A stretch of DNA of 64,000 nt. Origin: Rhinopomastus cyanomelas (taxonomy: Eukaryota; Chordata; Aves; Bucerotiformes; Rhinopomastidae). The translations under genes and the position numbers were made by a program. The stretch is from positions 124,001 to 188,000 of the forward strand of contig VXBP01005618.1 of the NCBI GenBank assembly GCA_013400115.1, in the 5' to 3' direction. Below are positions 54,101 through 63,180 of the stretch, in pieces (position 1 is the first letter of the stretch; each line of letters starts with the position of its first letter). The notes below the pieces were generated by a model. That model searched no databases, was not told where the DNA came from, and was given only the letters and a program-made list of their open reading frames with translations.

Positions 54101-55021
54101 GGGAAGTCAGCAGATGCTCCGAGCAGCTTGTGTGCGGTTTCTGCAGCAGGTTGCTCTAAGTCAAGTGAAATGTTCTGGCGGCTGCTGCTCTGAAGAGAAG
54201 GGACAAGAGAGCCTTCCGCATCTGCGTCTCTTCAGCATTGCCCTTTCTTGCAGGGACGACCTGTGGTGATCTGTGACAAGGAAGACATCGAGACAATCAA
54301 GAATAACAAGAGGACAATCAAGGTTCCCCATTCAGTGGACTGCCTGCAGGGGATCCTGAGTGTTATCCCCCTCCAGCTTCTGGCTTTCCACCTCGCAGTT
54401 CTCAGAGGATACGACGTGAGTACGGCTTTGCTTCCCCTCTGCCCTTCCGGCTGTAGAGCTGCAGAAGGTGCGCTGGGTGATGCTAGAAGTCAGAGGAGAC
54501 TGTCTGTGTTGTTGCTTGAGCTGTGAGATGGCCAGGTTTGGCAACAGGCCTGGAGAGCCCTCTCTTGAGCCACCCTCGAAGGCAGCCCTGCCTGCTGGCC
54601 CAGTCTTAGGTGATTGAGTCTGGAGACCTGTGTGTTCGCGGGTGCGCAGCCGCTGGCGGGCTGGCAGGACGCTGCAAGGAGGGTGACGAGCCACAGGAGG
54701 TTCCATAAACACGGCGTGTTTGCGTTGGGTGGTTGATCTTAATGCGGACACTGGCCTCTGCCTTGGTCACTTGAGCCCTGTGTCGACGAGGACTGAGGAG
54801 ACGAGGCCCTTAGCTCTAGGCAGAGGAGTCCTGACCGCTGACGGCCTCTTTCTGCCCCGGTTATCGAGCTGACTGCAGACACAGCCCATTGTTTGCAGCT
54901 CAAGCGCAGGACCGTGTCCGCGCAGGAAGGCAGCGCGAATACTCACCAGCGTGTTCTTTCTCCTCCCTCTCTGCAGGTTGATTTTCCAAGAAATCTGGCC
55001 AAGTCCGTAACTGTAGAGTGA
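39048..55021 (+). CDS. GFPT1: GFPT1, glutamine:fructose-6-phosphate amidotransferase 1, gene-level entry
   Basis: GFPT1 (GFAT1) makes glucosamine-6-phosphate from fructose-6-phosphate and glutamine, the rate-setting step to UDP-GlcNAc. It is a cytosolic enzyme. Eighteen exons from 39048 to 55021 sum to 2039 nt. With the seven bases ATGTGYG of the missing first exon this gives 681 codons, exactly the ubiquitous human isoform. Residues 3 to about 287 form the class-II glutamine amidotransferase domain, whose catalytic Cys2 lies in the missing exon. The two SIS sugar-isomerase domains cover about 359-498 ([18 protein letters not shown]) and 530-671 ([26 protein letters not shown]). It ends SVTVE. 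All introns are GT-AG. The muscle-specific human exon peptide was not found, but intron 8 holds a 54-nt candidate cassette. Confidence 0.97.
39567..39674 (+). CDS. GFPT1: GFPT1 exon 3, residues 39-74
   Basis: Acceptor GTGTTTAG, donor GTATGT, 108 nt. It encodes [20 protein letters not shown], then [16 protein letters not shown]. Human has GFDGG where this has GVDGG, and KKKG where this has KQKG. Confidence 0.96.
40884..41009 (+). CDS. GFPT1: GFPT1 exon 4, residues 75-116
   Basis: Acceptor TGTTGCAG, donor GTGAGC, 126 nt. It encodes [20 protein letters not shown], then [20 protein letters not shown] and [10 protein letters not shown] is the signature of class-II amidotransferases, binding glutamine. 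Confidence 0.97.
41389..41447 (+). CDS. GFPT1: GFPT1 exon 5, residues 117-136
   Basis: Acceptor GTCCTCAG, donor GTGAGT, 59 nt. It encodes [27 protein letters not shown] is the conserved glutaminase loop. Confidence 0.97.
41490..41748 (+). repeat. Pyrimidine-rich decayed tandem repeat filling GFPT1 intron 5
   Basis: Most of this 301-nt intron is C/T-rich on the + strand, with repeated but diverged units like CTCACACTC, GCTCTCGCTC and CTCCATCCCTCCC. It runs straight into the CTCTTGCAG acceptor, so it doubles as an exceptionally long polypyrimidine tract. Confidence 0.6.
41749..41883 (+). CDS. GFPT1: GFPT1 exon 6, residues 137-181
   Basis: Acceptor CTCTTGCAG, donor GTAATG, 135 nt, phase 0 at both ends. 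It encodes [20 protein letters not shown], then [20 protein letters not shown] and VIQQL. Confidence 0.97.
42647..42708 (+). CDS. GFPT1: GFPT1 exon 7, residues 182-201
   Basis: Acceptor TTGTTCCAG, donor GTGAGT, 62 nt. It encodes [20 protein letters not shown] and two bases of Arg202. Human has HFPG for HYPG. Confidence 0.97.
43311..43390 (+). CDS. GFPT1: GFPT1 exon 8, residues 202-228
   Basis: Acceptor TCTCCCACAG, donor GTGAGT, 80 nt. It encodes [20 protein letters not shown], then IPILYRT. It ends exactly where the mammalian muscle-specific insert enters (after Thr228). Confidence 0.97.
44181..44234 (+). CDS. GFPT1: Candidate 54-nt cassette exon in GFPT1 intron 8
   Basis: A strong acceptor (branch-like CTGAC at 44136 and a T/C-rich tract ending CTTCCAG) is followed by 54 nt up to donor GTGCCC. 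Joined between exons 8 and 9 it keeps frame and inserts [18 protein letters not shown] before GKDKKG. Mammalian GFPT1 has a muscle-specific exon of exactly 54 nt at this junction, but its peptide, from memory, is ARTQIGSKFTRWGSQGER, which is not clearly similar. The donor is weak. An alternative GC donor at 44253 would give a 72-nt, also in-frame, exon. Confidence 0.45.
46078..46183 (+). CDS. GFPT1: GFPT1 exon 9, residues 229-263
   Basis: Acceptor CTTCTAG, donor GTAGTT, 106 nt. It encodes [20 protein letters not shown], then [15 protein letters not shown]. The bases follow directly on exon 8 in the ubiquitous isoform. Confidence 0.97.
46553..47100 (-). mobile_element. CR1 LINE 3' region, - strand, GFPT1 intron 9
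   Basis: It begins TCATAGAATCTTTAGGGATG and carries GGGCAGCCCCTGCCAGGGCT and CCCTCAGCCTCTCCTCAGCA. It is the same subfamily as the copies at 50224 and 53071. Confidence 0.92.
47363..47526 (+). CDS. GFPT1: GFPT1 exon 10, residues 264-318
   Basis: Acceptor GCTTTCGCAG, donor GTAAAG, 164 nt. It encodes [40 protein letters not shown] and [15 protein letters not shown]. Confidence 0.98.
48053..48148 (+). CDS. GFPT1: GFPT1 exon 11, residues 319-350
   Basis: Acceptor TTCTGTAG, donor GTAAGT, 96 nt. It encodes [20 protein letters not shown], then [12 protein letters not shown]. This is the conserved EIFEQP region leading into the isomerase half. Confidence 0.98.
48422..48519 (+). CDS. GFPT1: GFPT1 exon 12, residues 351-383
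   Basis: Acceptor GCTTGCAG, donor GTGAGT, 98 nt. It encodes [20 protein letters not shown], then [21 protein letters not shown] is the sugar-phosphate site of the first SIS domain. Val351-Ser352 replaces Val-Asn in human. Confidence 0.98.
49025..49620 (+). mobile_element. CR1 LINE 3' region, + strand, GFPT1 intron 12
   Basis: ATCCTGGGCTGGAGAGAATG and GATATTGAGACCTCACCTGC are followed by GGAACAGGCTGCCCAGGGAG and GGGAACCTCCGAGCTCCCTC. It is about 600 bp, sense to GFPT1, and seems to lack the extreme 3' tail. Confidence 0.9.
49945..50065 (+). CDS. GFPT1: GFPT1 exon 13, residues 384-423
   Basis: Acceptor CTTTTTCCAG, donor GTATGG, 121 nt. It encodes [20 protein letters not shown], then [29 protein letters not shown] is completed by the next exon. 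Confidence 0.98.
50224..50628 (+). mobile_element. CR1 LINE 3' region, + strand, GFPT1 intron 13
   Basis: GGCTAAGGGAGCTGGGCCTG, then CAGTGTGAGAAGGACCTTCC and GCCAGAGCCCTGGCAGGGGC, run to the tail AATGCTCTGTGAGTCTGTGA. It is close in sequence to the reversed copy at 53071. Confidence 0.92.
50854..51011 (+). CDS. GFPT1: GFPT1 exon 14, residues 424-476
   Basis: Acceptor TCCTTTCAG, donor GTGAGT, 158 nt. It encodes [40 protein letters not shown] and [13 protein letters not shown], the core of SIS domain 1. Confidence 0.98.
52460..52574 (+). CDS. GFPT1: GFPT1 exon 15, residues 477-514
   Basis: Acceptor CTCCGCTAG, donor GTAGGG, 115 nt. It encodes [20 protein letters not shown], then [18 protein letters not shown]. 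Human has IMLGLKRLP for IMRGLKGLP. Confidence 0.97.
52845..52972 (+). CDS. GFPT1: GFPT1 exon 16, residues 515-557
   Basis: Acceptor TGCTTCTAG, donor GTAAGA, 128 nt. It encodes [40 protein letters not shown] and GAL, the start of SIS domain 2. Confidence 0.98.
53071..53315 (-). mobile_element. CR1 LINE 3' region, - strand, GFPT1 intron 16
   Basis: CAGACTCGCAGAGCATTAGG, then CATGGCCAGGAGGGTTTGAA and GAAGGTCCTTCTCACACTG's near equivalent, identify a reversed CR1. It is the inverted counterpart of the copy at 50224. Confidence 0.92.
53830..53997 (+). CDS. GFPT1: GFPT1 exon 17, residues 558-613
   Basis: Acceptor CCCGTCCAG, donor GTGAGT, 168 nt, phase 0. It encodes [40 protein letters not shown] and [16 protein letters not shown]. 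The E-x-x-H-S-E and ELKHGP segments form the isomerase active site. Confidence 0.98.
54254..54415 (+). CDS. GFPT1: GFPT1 exon 18, residues 614-667
   Basis: Acceptor TTCTTGCAG, donor GTGAGT, 162 nt. It encodes [40 protein letters not shown] and [14 protein letters not shown]. Confidence 0.98.
54977..55021 (+). CDS. GFPT1: GFPT1 exon 19, residues 668-681
   Basis: Acceptor TCTCTGCAG, 45 nt ending TGA at 55019-55021. It encodes [14 protein letters not shown], the invariant C-terminus of GFAT enzymes. Confidence 0.98.
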   Translation, partial: VDFPRNLAKSVTVE

Positions 55022-58000
55022 AAGATCATCTGACTCGTAGGGGCAAAGGGGAACTAAGCGAAAGACTTCTTTTGGTACCAAAATAACTATTTTCAAGTCC
55101 CTAGGTAAATCTTCCTTTGGGAGACCATTGTCCGTGCATCAGATCACCGCGATTCCGATTCAGTAGTGATTGTCCTGTCAGTTCCACGCACTGTGCCGCT
55201 AGCTTTGGGGTGTTGAAGATGTTAAGTGGTTTTCTTTAAAGACTGCAGAGTCTGCTGGGTCAGGGGCCTTCCACTTCATGTTCACATCACCTTCCTTCTC
55301 CACCGAGGCTCATTCCTGAGAACCCATTCGGTGAGGTACCCATTGTGCTCTCGGGCAGCGCAGCAAGGCCGCAGGATGTCCACCTAGAGCAGAGCCCTTG
55401 CGGATCATGCTCGTGCAGGTGCTTTAGCAGCAAACAAAACCACAGATGGGCGCCTGGGGTCAGTGTCTGCCTCGTGTCCCAGAGGGAGTCCAACCAAGCT
55501 GGCGCAGCCTCCGATGTGCTGGGGCCATGGGGAAGGAGCTAAGGACAGAATGTGGCTTCAGCAGGATCTGCCCTGCTCCAAGCACCCAGCAAGGGACAGT
55601 TGTGTAGATGCAGTGGGGCCGCCGTGGCTGGGCTGTACCTGGGCTGGGGTTGTGCCGGTGAAGACAGGACATGGAGCCGACAGCTTCAAGGGTGGAGGGA
55701 TGCGGTGGCTGGCTCAGGAGCAGAGCTGGGGGCAGAGGGGGATGCAGCAGAGCGCACTGGTGCCAACAGGGTGCTGCTGCGGTGGTGGCTTTTCAACGAG
55801 TGGAAGTGGTCCTATGTGGAGGGTTTTTGCCCTCAGACCAAGCCCTGTGGCGCTGCTGACGCAGCCCGAGGTAGCGGCTTTGCACTGCTGCAGGCCCTTG
55901 TGGTCCAAACGCGCAGAAGACAGTTCTTACCCAGCAGGGCGACAGCGCCGATGCTCCCTTGCAAGGCTCAGCCAGAGGCCCTTAGCTCCGTGTGTGGGTC
56001 CTGATTCCAGGAGCAGCACGGAGGAGGCTTATGTCAGTGGCACTGGTTTCAAACTGGAGGGGACACAAAGGGCTCCTGAGCCATGGTGCAGACACACACC
56101 TTGGGCACAGCTGTCTGACAGGCTGTGAAGATCAGAGGTGCCACAGAAGCTTCCCTTCTGCCTCGAGCGGCTGCTCAGAGGCATCCGGGGCAGAGAGGTC
56201 TGCATCGCTTAGCGGAAGGGAGAACGTTCTGCCAGTTGGCTGTGCTGTGGGCTCCTTTGCCCAAGGCACAGGGGGCTGTTGCTGCCCCAGGCCGGCTCCT
56301 GTGACGGCAGGTGGCTGCTCAGACCAGGGTGTTTGCAGAGGCTCTGTCTGTGGCAATCCCGCTCTACGTGAGACCGCAGGAACTGTTCAGTTCGCTCAGT
56401 ACCAGCTCGAGGCCTGCTTTGGTGGTGGGAGTTGGCGGCTTCGTGCCTGGAACAGCCTCTCAAAGCCAAGAGCGGTGTGTTTGCTCATCGGCTGTTCTCA
56501 GACCGAAGCGGTGCCCACGCTGTGCTGCCAGTGGCCGAGGCCAAAGCAGTAAGTGCTGGGCTTTGGTGACGGAGATGCTGACTGACTCTCAGCAGCCCTG
56601 TGCCTCTGCCTGAGCACGGCCTGTAGAGACTGCCCTGCTCCCCTGAAGGCAGTGTTTCCCTTACGGGAAAACCAGCGAGTGCTCTGGCTTCCGCCTCCTC
56701 CCGCTCAGCTCTTGAGAGCCTCTGCAGACCTGCAGGGTTCGTCCCTTTGCCCCCCAGCACAGCGACACAAGGACTTGCAGCATCAGCCCTCTGCTCGTCA
56801 GTGTGGGAGCCTGCTGCAGAGGACCCTGCCAGAGACTTTGTGGCACCTTGTTCCTCCGCCCTGCTCAGCACGGCTGCTCCCAAGCCCTGCACAGAGGGTG
56901 CCCACTGCCTTCCCGGGCCCCCTGAGTGTGGGAGTGCAGACACCCTGTGCAGACACCAGGAGCTCAGTCAAGGTTCGGTGCCGCAGGCTGTTGGGTGCTG
57001 GTGAAGCCAAGTTGCGTGCACAGAGGACCAAAGAACAACAGGAGGGTGGGTCAGGAGCGCTCGCCTGGCCCGTGGTGCCGGTGTGGCTGTGCGGGCGGCA
57101 CTGAGCTGGGTGGTTTTACGCGCCGATAGACGGGTCCTTACTCTCCATAATTCAAGGCATCAGAATTTGCGACAGGTTCTCTGTCGTCAGAAGTGAAGGC
57201 AGAGTGCCCCCTCCTCCCGCGTGCTGCCGGCAAACACCCCCAAGTCCCCAAACACTGCCAAAGCCCCAGCGCAGGTCTAGTGGCTCCCTGTGTGGGGGCT
57301 GGTGGACGTCAGAAGCTCCCTGCCAGGGACGCTGCAAAGACGCTCTGACGAGTGCGGTGGGGAATCGCGGAGCATCTCGTTGCTAGTGGCTGTGCTGTGA
57401 GCGCGTGCAAAGGAGCCCTGTCATCTTTCCTGGCCTCATCCGTCTCGCCGTGTCGCCTTGTGATGGACAGATGCTGCTTCTCTTTTCCTTAGGAGGCGTT
57501 TAGAGTGTCTCGTGATGTTTATTAGCTGCCAGTCAGTCCTCTGCTCTCCAGAATAAGTGTGGTGTTTCGCCTACTGAGCCAGTAAAGCCCCTTCCTCTGG
57601 ACTGAGGTCTTGAGAAATGCAGTAGCCCTGTCACTGAAGTTGAGCCCCAGGCAAATACAGAGCGAGGCCTTGACAACTGGGGTGGCAGCTGCCTCATGCT
57701 GCAGCCTCCCGCCAGGACTCAGCTTGGTTTCCATAGCCCTCTTCCACATCCATGTCTGCAGAGGCTTGAAGGGCTGCCTGAGGCACCAGCTCAGCAGGCG
57801 CTGTCTGTACCTGCTGTTGGGACGTTCCCAGACTTACGTCGCTGTGAGGTGCCAGCAGCAACAGGGCACAAGCCATCTCCCGAGCCTGGTGTCACCCCCT
57901 GAACCGCTGATGCAGGGGTGCTCTGCCGGCCAGACAACTGACCAACACCTGGGTCTGCAGTCTCGTCCGCTTGGCACAGAGTCTCGCAGCCTGTAGCCCA

Positions 58001-58247
58001 GCTCCTGGCCATAACGCACCACGTGCTCCTGCCCTGATAAGAGCCCTGAGACTCGTGTAGGCACCGAGGTTTGGCCAAGCAGCAGATGGAACCATCCAGA
58101 GGTAAAGGATGAGCAGCACCTTAGTGCAGAGCTGGGCCGGTCTCCTCTCTCGCTACCCATGACGGGGCGGGTGATACGGTGCTGGAAGCAGCACGTGGGT
58201 GCTTGGATCACACCCGAAGGTGTCAGACTTGCCTCCAAGCCTGGAGT

Positions 58248-58272
58248 CCCTTCCTCCCTCCCTCCCTCCTCT
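58248..58272. repeat. CCTC tetranucleotide repeat in GFPT1 3'UTR
   Basis: Successive CCTC units (TTCCTCCCTCCCTCCCTCCT) form a short pyrimidine microsatellite. Confidence 0.8.
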
Positions 58273-58568
58273 GTCACCTGTGGGAAGAAGAGGAGACAAG
58301 CACTTGGTTGGAATGAAGGGAGAGGAAAGGATTTGCCTTGAAGCCAGTTCCTGTAAATAGATGTTTGAAGTGGCAGCCACCACCATTTCTTCTCTCCTAG
58401 AGCTGTTTGGCTCTGCCTGTACATATCCAGCTGGCTCGGTGTCTGGGGACCAGTGTGTGTCGCGTTCCTGTCGTGTGCTGCTGTCCGCAGGGGGTGTCCT
58501 ACTGCCATCTGTAGTGTTTTGTAAGTTGGGTCTTGTCTCTCTGCTGACTTTTTGTATCTCGCCCCTCG

Positions 58569-58574
58569 AATAAA
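58569..58574 (+). terminator. GFPT1: GFPT1 poly(A) signal AATAAA
   Basis: The first AATAAA after the GFPT1 stop stands in CCTCGAATAAAATCAAGTGC, preceded by T-rich and followed by GT-containing sequence (GAGTGGTCTTCAGTTT). Confidence 0.7.
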
Positions 58575-61500
58575 ATCAAGTGCCCTACATCAAATGCATG
58601 GAGCGAGTGGTCTTCAGTTTAAATCTGCTGAGGAGGAGCCCCTGCGGAGGCCACGGGTGGCGCGGGCAAAGCAGGAGCGCTCGGGCTGACCACCTGCCCT
58701 TTCCGAGACATGAGGCTGCCGCTTGGGCAGGTCAGGGCAGAGGAGAGCAGGGCAGTCAGGGCTGTTCTCTCTGCTTTAGTTCTTGTTTTTCTGCTGCTGT
58801 GTGAGCCAAGAGCAGTCATGGAATCCCAGACCCCGGCCTTGGAAATTGTACCAGAGCCCTTCACGGATTCGTTTCCCCAGGGACTTCGTACCTCCCGGCC
58901 AGCGCTGCAGCATCGCCAGTCTCCTGGGAGCAGCTTGGCTCTGCTCGGCACACGGTCACCTTTGCTGGGCCGGTACCAGTACTGAAGGGTCGCTGGCTGG
59001 GCTTGGAGTTGCCTTGGCCCTGCACCTGTGGCTCAGGCTCACGACAGCTGGTGGTGGTCACCCACGGTTTGGGAGCTGAATCAGCCACTTCTGCTCGCTC
59101 TGGCCTGTTCTAGCCGGTGCTCGTTGCAAATGAAGTGATTGCCCTGTGCAGTGGGGGGACGGACGTTCATCCCAGCAGAGCCTCCTGGCCAGTTCCGCGG
59201 TTGTGTGACTGCTGTCCACGTCACCTGCGCACCCACTGTGGGGCTGCTCCGCCAGCAGCTCCTCGCTGCCAGGACCACTGCTTGTGACTCACGTTTCCAG
59301 CTCCCACAGCTTGGGAAGGCCGGTGAACAGAGGTGCTGTGATGGCACCATCCTCAGACCTGCCGCAGCACCCCGGGCCAGGGCTGCCCTCCGCACGGAGA
59401 CACCGTTGCTCTGCACAGCCCAGCGCTGTCCTGCAGAGCAGCGGAGGGCAGAGCCTTCGTCCAGCGCAGTGAGAGGGGCCACAGAGGGAGACCAGGTTGG
59501 CCGCAGAGGCAGAGGCTGCGCTTGCACGGGGCAGTCTCACTCGTCCGGTGCCAGCTGAGACAGGAGCAGTTCATGCGGCAACCCAGCTGGCCCAAAGGCT
59601 GCCCCGCGAGCCCACAGAGAGGCTGCTCTGGTCCATTTCTGCGCCTTCACCAGCCACCAGGGCCACCAGGCAGCGCGTGAAGGAGCAGCGGGGAGGCCAG
59701 AAGCAGCAGCTCCTCCAGACGGCCCGTCCAGGACTGAGGCGGTTACCCAGCCCAAGAGAAAAATCAGACCCACAAGCCAGATGCGACGGGACTCCTCGGA
59801 TTCCTTCTCCCCCCTCAGGCTCATTCTTTACTGTTTAGGTCAAATGAAAGCTGGTCCCATGGCCTCGACCAATTCCTATGGAGACAAGTCCAAACAAACA
59901 GGCTGCTGGCCTGTGTCTGCGCAGAGAGCGGCGATGGCTGCCGAGCAGGATCCCAGCAGCGGTACCGAGCCCAGGCGCACTGGAAATGCTCTTGATGCCG
60001 GCACAGCACGGAGCCAGGAGCCAGGGAGGGTCCCAGGGGCTCCCAAGCGTCAGGAGGTCCATGTGGACCATGCGTGGAATGGGTGTGGGACTGTGGAGGC
60101 CGCTCCAGCAGCTCCTCTGCTCCACCAGAGCCGCGCAGCACCCCGAGGATGTGCCTGGGCTTTGGCTTCATAGCCAAAGCCACCCCTCAGGGCTCGCAGC
60201 AAAGGCTACTGGCAGAGCCGTGTTGGAAAGCCCAGAGCGGGCCACAAAACCTCCCCTCCAGCGCAGAAGTGGTGCAAGAGCTCTCCCAGAACAGACAGAA
60301 TGGGCCCTGTGGCCACTGGCTGGGCTGCTCTGCCCTCAGCTGGGGCAGGGACTCGCAGTCTTTCACGTACATTCTGCAGCATCGCTGGTCCTCGGGAAGA
60401 GACGCTGCCCCAGACCCAGCCAGAGACCCCCTTAGCAGACCTGGCCGATGCCCTTCAGCAAGGGTTCACGACAGGGATTAAACCGTAGGGTGAGCTCGTT
60501 GCCCTGAGGACAGTCCCTGCAGGACCACATCCTAGTAGGGCAGGGGGCAAGCAGGGCTGGAGGCCAACAGAAGCCAGGGAGGCACCTGCGTGTTGGCAGA
60601 GCAGCAGCCTGAGTGAGAAGTTTTTGCTGTGGGGCTGCTTGGACACAGGAACTGGGGTGTCATCAGCAGAGACTGAAACCATTTGCTCCTCATCTCTGTC
60701 TGGGCACTGCCAGCCAGGAACAGGGGCTTGTCATGGTCCCAGGCTAGTCCAGCTGAGAGGAGAAGGGGCTCAGGGAGCACCTGCAGCTCAGTGAGGCTGT
60801 GAGACAGCGGCCACCTTCAAGGGGCGTGAGGCAGGGGCTGAGGACAGGCGCCTTCCCGGCAGGTGCCACTGAATCCAGACACCAACACTGGTCCTGTCCC
60901 GTCGTTGTCTTGATCTGGCCGTGGTCATTCACTCACCAGATGCTGCTTGGTGCAGCGCCAGGCACCCCCGAGGGGGAGGCTTGGCTCCTGGTGAGCAGGC
61001 GAGACGCGGCCGCAGCTCAGACTTCTCCTACTCAGGGGCTGCTCCAAGGCCTCGTCTGCTGACGGTTGCCTGTCCTTCTTGCAGGTGGACCGCATCAGCT
61101 CCTCCCGTGACTGAGCTGCTGTGAGAGCCGCTCACCACCCGCGCAGCTGCCTGAGAGCCTGGAGGAGATGGAGAGGGCTGAGCTCTGGGCTGCCACCTGC
61201 TCTGCCTGCACCCGAAGGTCCCCTGTGGCTGCAGTGAGAGCCAGGCAGGTGCCAGCTCCGAGTGTCTGGCACCGAGGGAGGCACAGAAGCCCCGACCCCG
61301 GCCAAGGGACAGGCAGCCACAGGCTGCTTGACTCACTGGGTGCCTTCAGCTCTGCAGTTCTTGCCTTGGTCTGAGGTTTTAAACAATAAAAGGCCCCAGA
61401 GGTGGCTTTTTCAAAGCTCCAAAGCTGAGCCTGCTGCTCTCGAGGTACCGCCTCGTCTTCTCTCACAGCTCCTCGGCTGCTGCAGCCCAAGAAGCAGCCA

Positions 61501-61746
61501 AGGTTGTGCCTTTCTCCCCTCTTCCGCCCGCCAGTAGCAGTCCTGATGGGTTGAGCTGCACTGACCATCCCGTGTGCAGGTGGCATGAGAAGCCTGGACC
61601 CCTGGTCCTTGCAGCGGTTTCCTCAGAGGAGCCTGTCTGGGGCAAACCCACCCCCTTGCAGGGTTAGATTAGACAAGGACAACCCAGCAGAGGTCTGGTG
61701 GGTTGGTGGGGCTGTGGCGCCAGGAGGTTGAGAACCACCTTGTGGA

Positions 61747-62335
61747 ACCATGGAGTCGTCCGGGCTAGGAAAGACTGTCAGCACCATCAAGGCCAACAGT
61801 CTGCCCTGCAACCCCCAAGCACAACCAACCCCCTGGTGCCCGGCTGCTGAACCCCTGCAGGGACGGCGTCTCCACCCCCTCCCTGAGCAGCCTGCTCCAA
61901 GGCCTCTGCACTCTTCCTCAGTCCCAATCTGACCCTCCCCTGGCACCCCCTGACTCCATCTCTGCTGCTCCTGCTGCCAGTCCCTGGGGAGAAGAGGCCA
62001 ACCTGCCCCTTACTCCAACCTCCCTTCTGGGAGCTTAGAGAGTAGTGAGGGCTCCCTCAACCTCCTCTTCTCCAGGCTGAGCAGCCCCAGCTCCCTCAGC
62101 CTCTCCCCATCAGCCCAGCTGCCCTCCTCTGCACCCATTCCAGCCCCTCCCCGTCCTTCCTGTCCTGTGGTGCCCAAACTTCCTCCGGTGCTCAAGGTGC
62201 AGCCCCACCAGGGCCAAGTGCAGGGGCAGGATCCCCGCTCTGGTCCTGCTGGCCACACTGATGCTGACGCAGGCCAGGGTGCCATTTGCCTTCTTGGCCA
62301 CCTGGGCCCGGTGCTGACTGGGTCAGCACGCCGAG
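61747..62335 (-). mobile_element. CR1 LINE 3' region, - strand, about 590 bp
   Basis: CATGGAGTCGTCCGGGCTAG, then CTCCCTGAGCAGCCTGCTCC, CTCCAGGCTGAGCAGCCCCA and GCCATTTGCCTTCTTGGCCA, follow the reversed CR1 order into its more internal part. Confidence 0.9.
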
Positions 62336-62847
62336 GAGATCTCAGGTCAGCAGCCACCTGCCGCTGCCAGGGAGCAGAGCAGCGGCGCAGAAGCACTCAG
62401 AGCTCGCAGCCTCCTCGCTGCAGCTCCCGTGGAGGGACAGAGGGCACGGAGGCCCCGTGGCAGCTGGCAGGCTGGCAGGCACGTGTTTCTCTCAGCTGTC
62501 CAGTGCATGTGAGCTGCGGGCCCTCGCTGTCTGCCTCAGGAAGTATGTTGCTTGAGGATGGGCTCTGAACAGGGCTGTGGAGTCACAGCTGGAACAGGCA
62601 CCAGGTCCATGTGTCTGGAGACAAAGGGAAGCTCCTGGCGAGGCAAAAATCAACGGCTGTTTAGCGAGGGGAGCCAGAGTCCCTGCAAAGGCATCCGAAA
62701 GGTGAAGGGCTGGATCCCGGGGAGCCTGTCTTGGCCCCAGTTCTGCCACAGGAATCGCTCACATGGGCACCAGGATACCTCTGCGAAGCTCTGAGCAGCT
62801 CTGGGCTCTTCTGCCTGCACCCCTGGGTGCCCAGTGAGATGAAGCAT

Positions 62848-63180
62848 GGACTGGGGTGGGTTAGAAGGGACCGTAAACCTCATCTGGACCAGGGTGCCCC
62901 CAGGTCCAGTGACCCTGCCCTTGGACACTGCCAGGGATGATGGAGCAGCCACAGCCTCCCCGGGCAGCCTGTTCCAGGGCCTCAGCTCCCTCCTAGGGAG
63001 GGGCTTCTGCCCCAGATCTCAGCTCAATCTCCCATCTCTGAGCCTGAACCCAGCCCCCTTGTCCCAGCACCAGAGTCCATGGAAAAAGTCACTCTCCAGC
63101 TTTCCTGGACCCCCTTCAGGGACTGGAAGGCTGTTCTAACATCCCCTGGAGCCTTCTCTTCTCCAGCTGAACCGCGACCC
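62848..63180 (-). mobile_element. CR1 LINE 3' region, - strand
   Basis: GGTGGGTTAGAAGGGACCGT, then CCCCGGGCAGCCTGTTCCAG and GATCTCAGCTCAATCTCCCA, identify a reversed CR1 of the subfamily seen in sense at 49025. Confidence 0.9.

Larger units (their letters stand above)
55022..58590 (+). other. GFPT1: GFPT1 3'UTR, about 3.5 kb
   Basis: No intron-like breaks or coding exons are seen between the stop and the AATAAA at 58569. Two consensus Pumilio sites (TGTAAATA at 58352-58359 and TGTACATA at 58428-58435) lie near its end. No CR1 is inserted, unlike the introns, which fits selection on a mature mRNA. The many open frames are chance. Confidence 0.7.
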
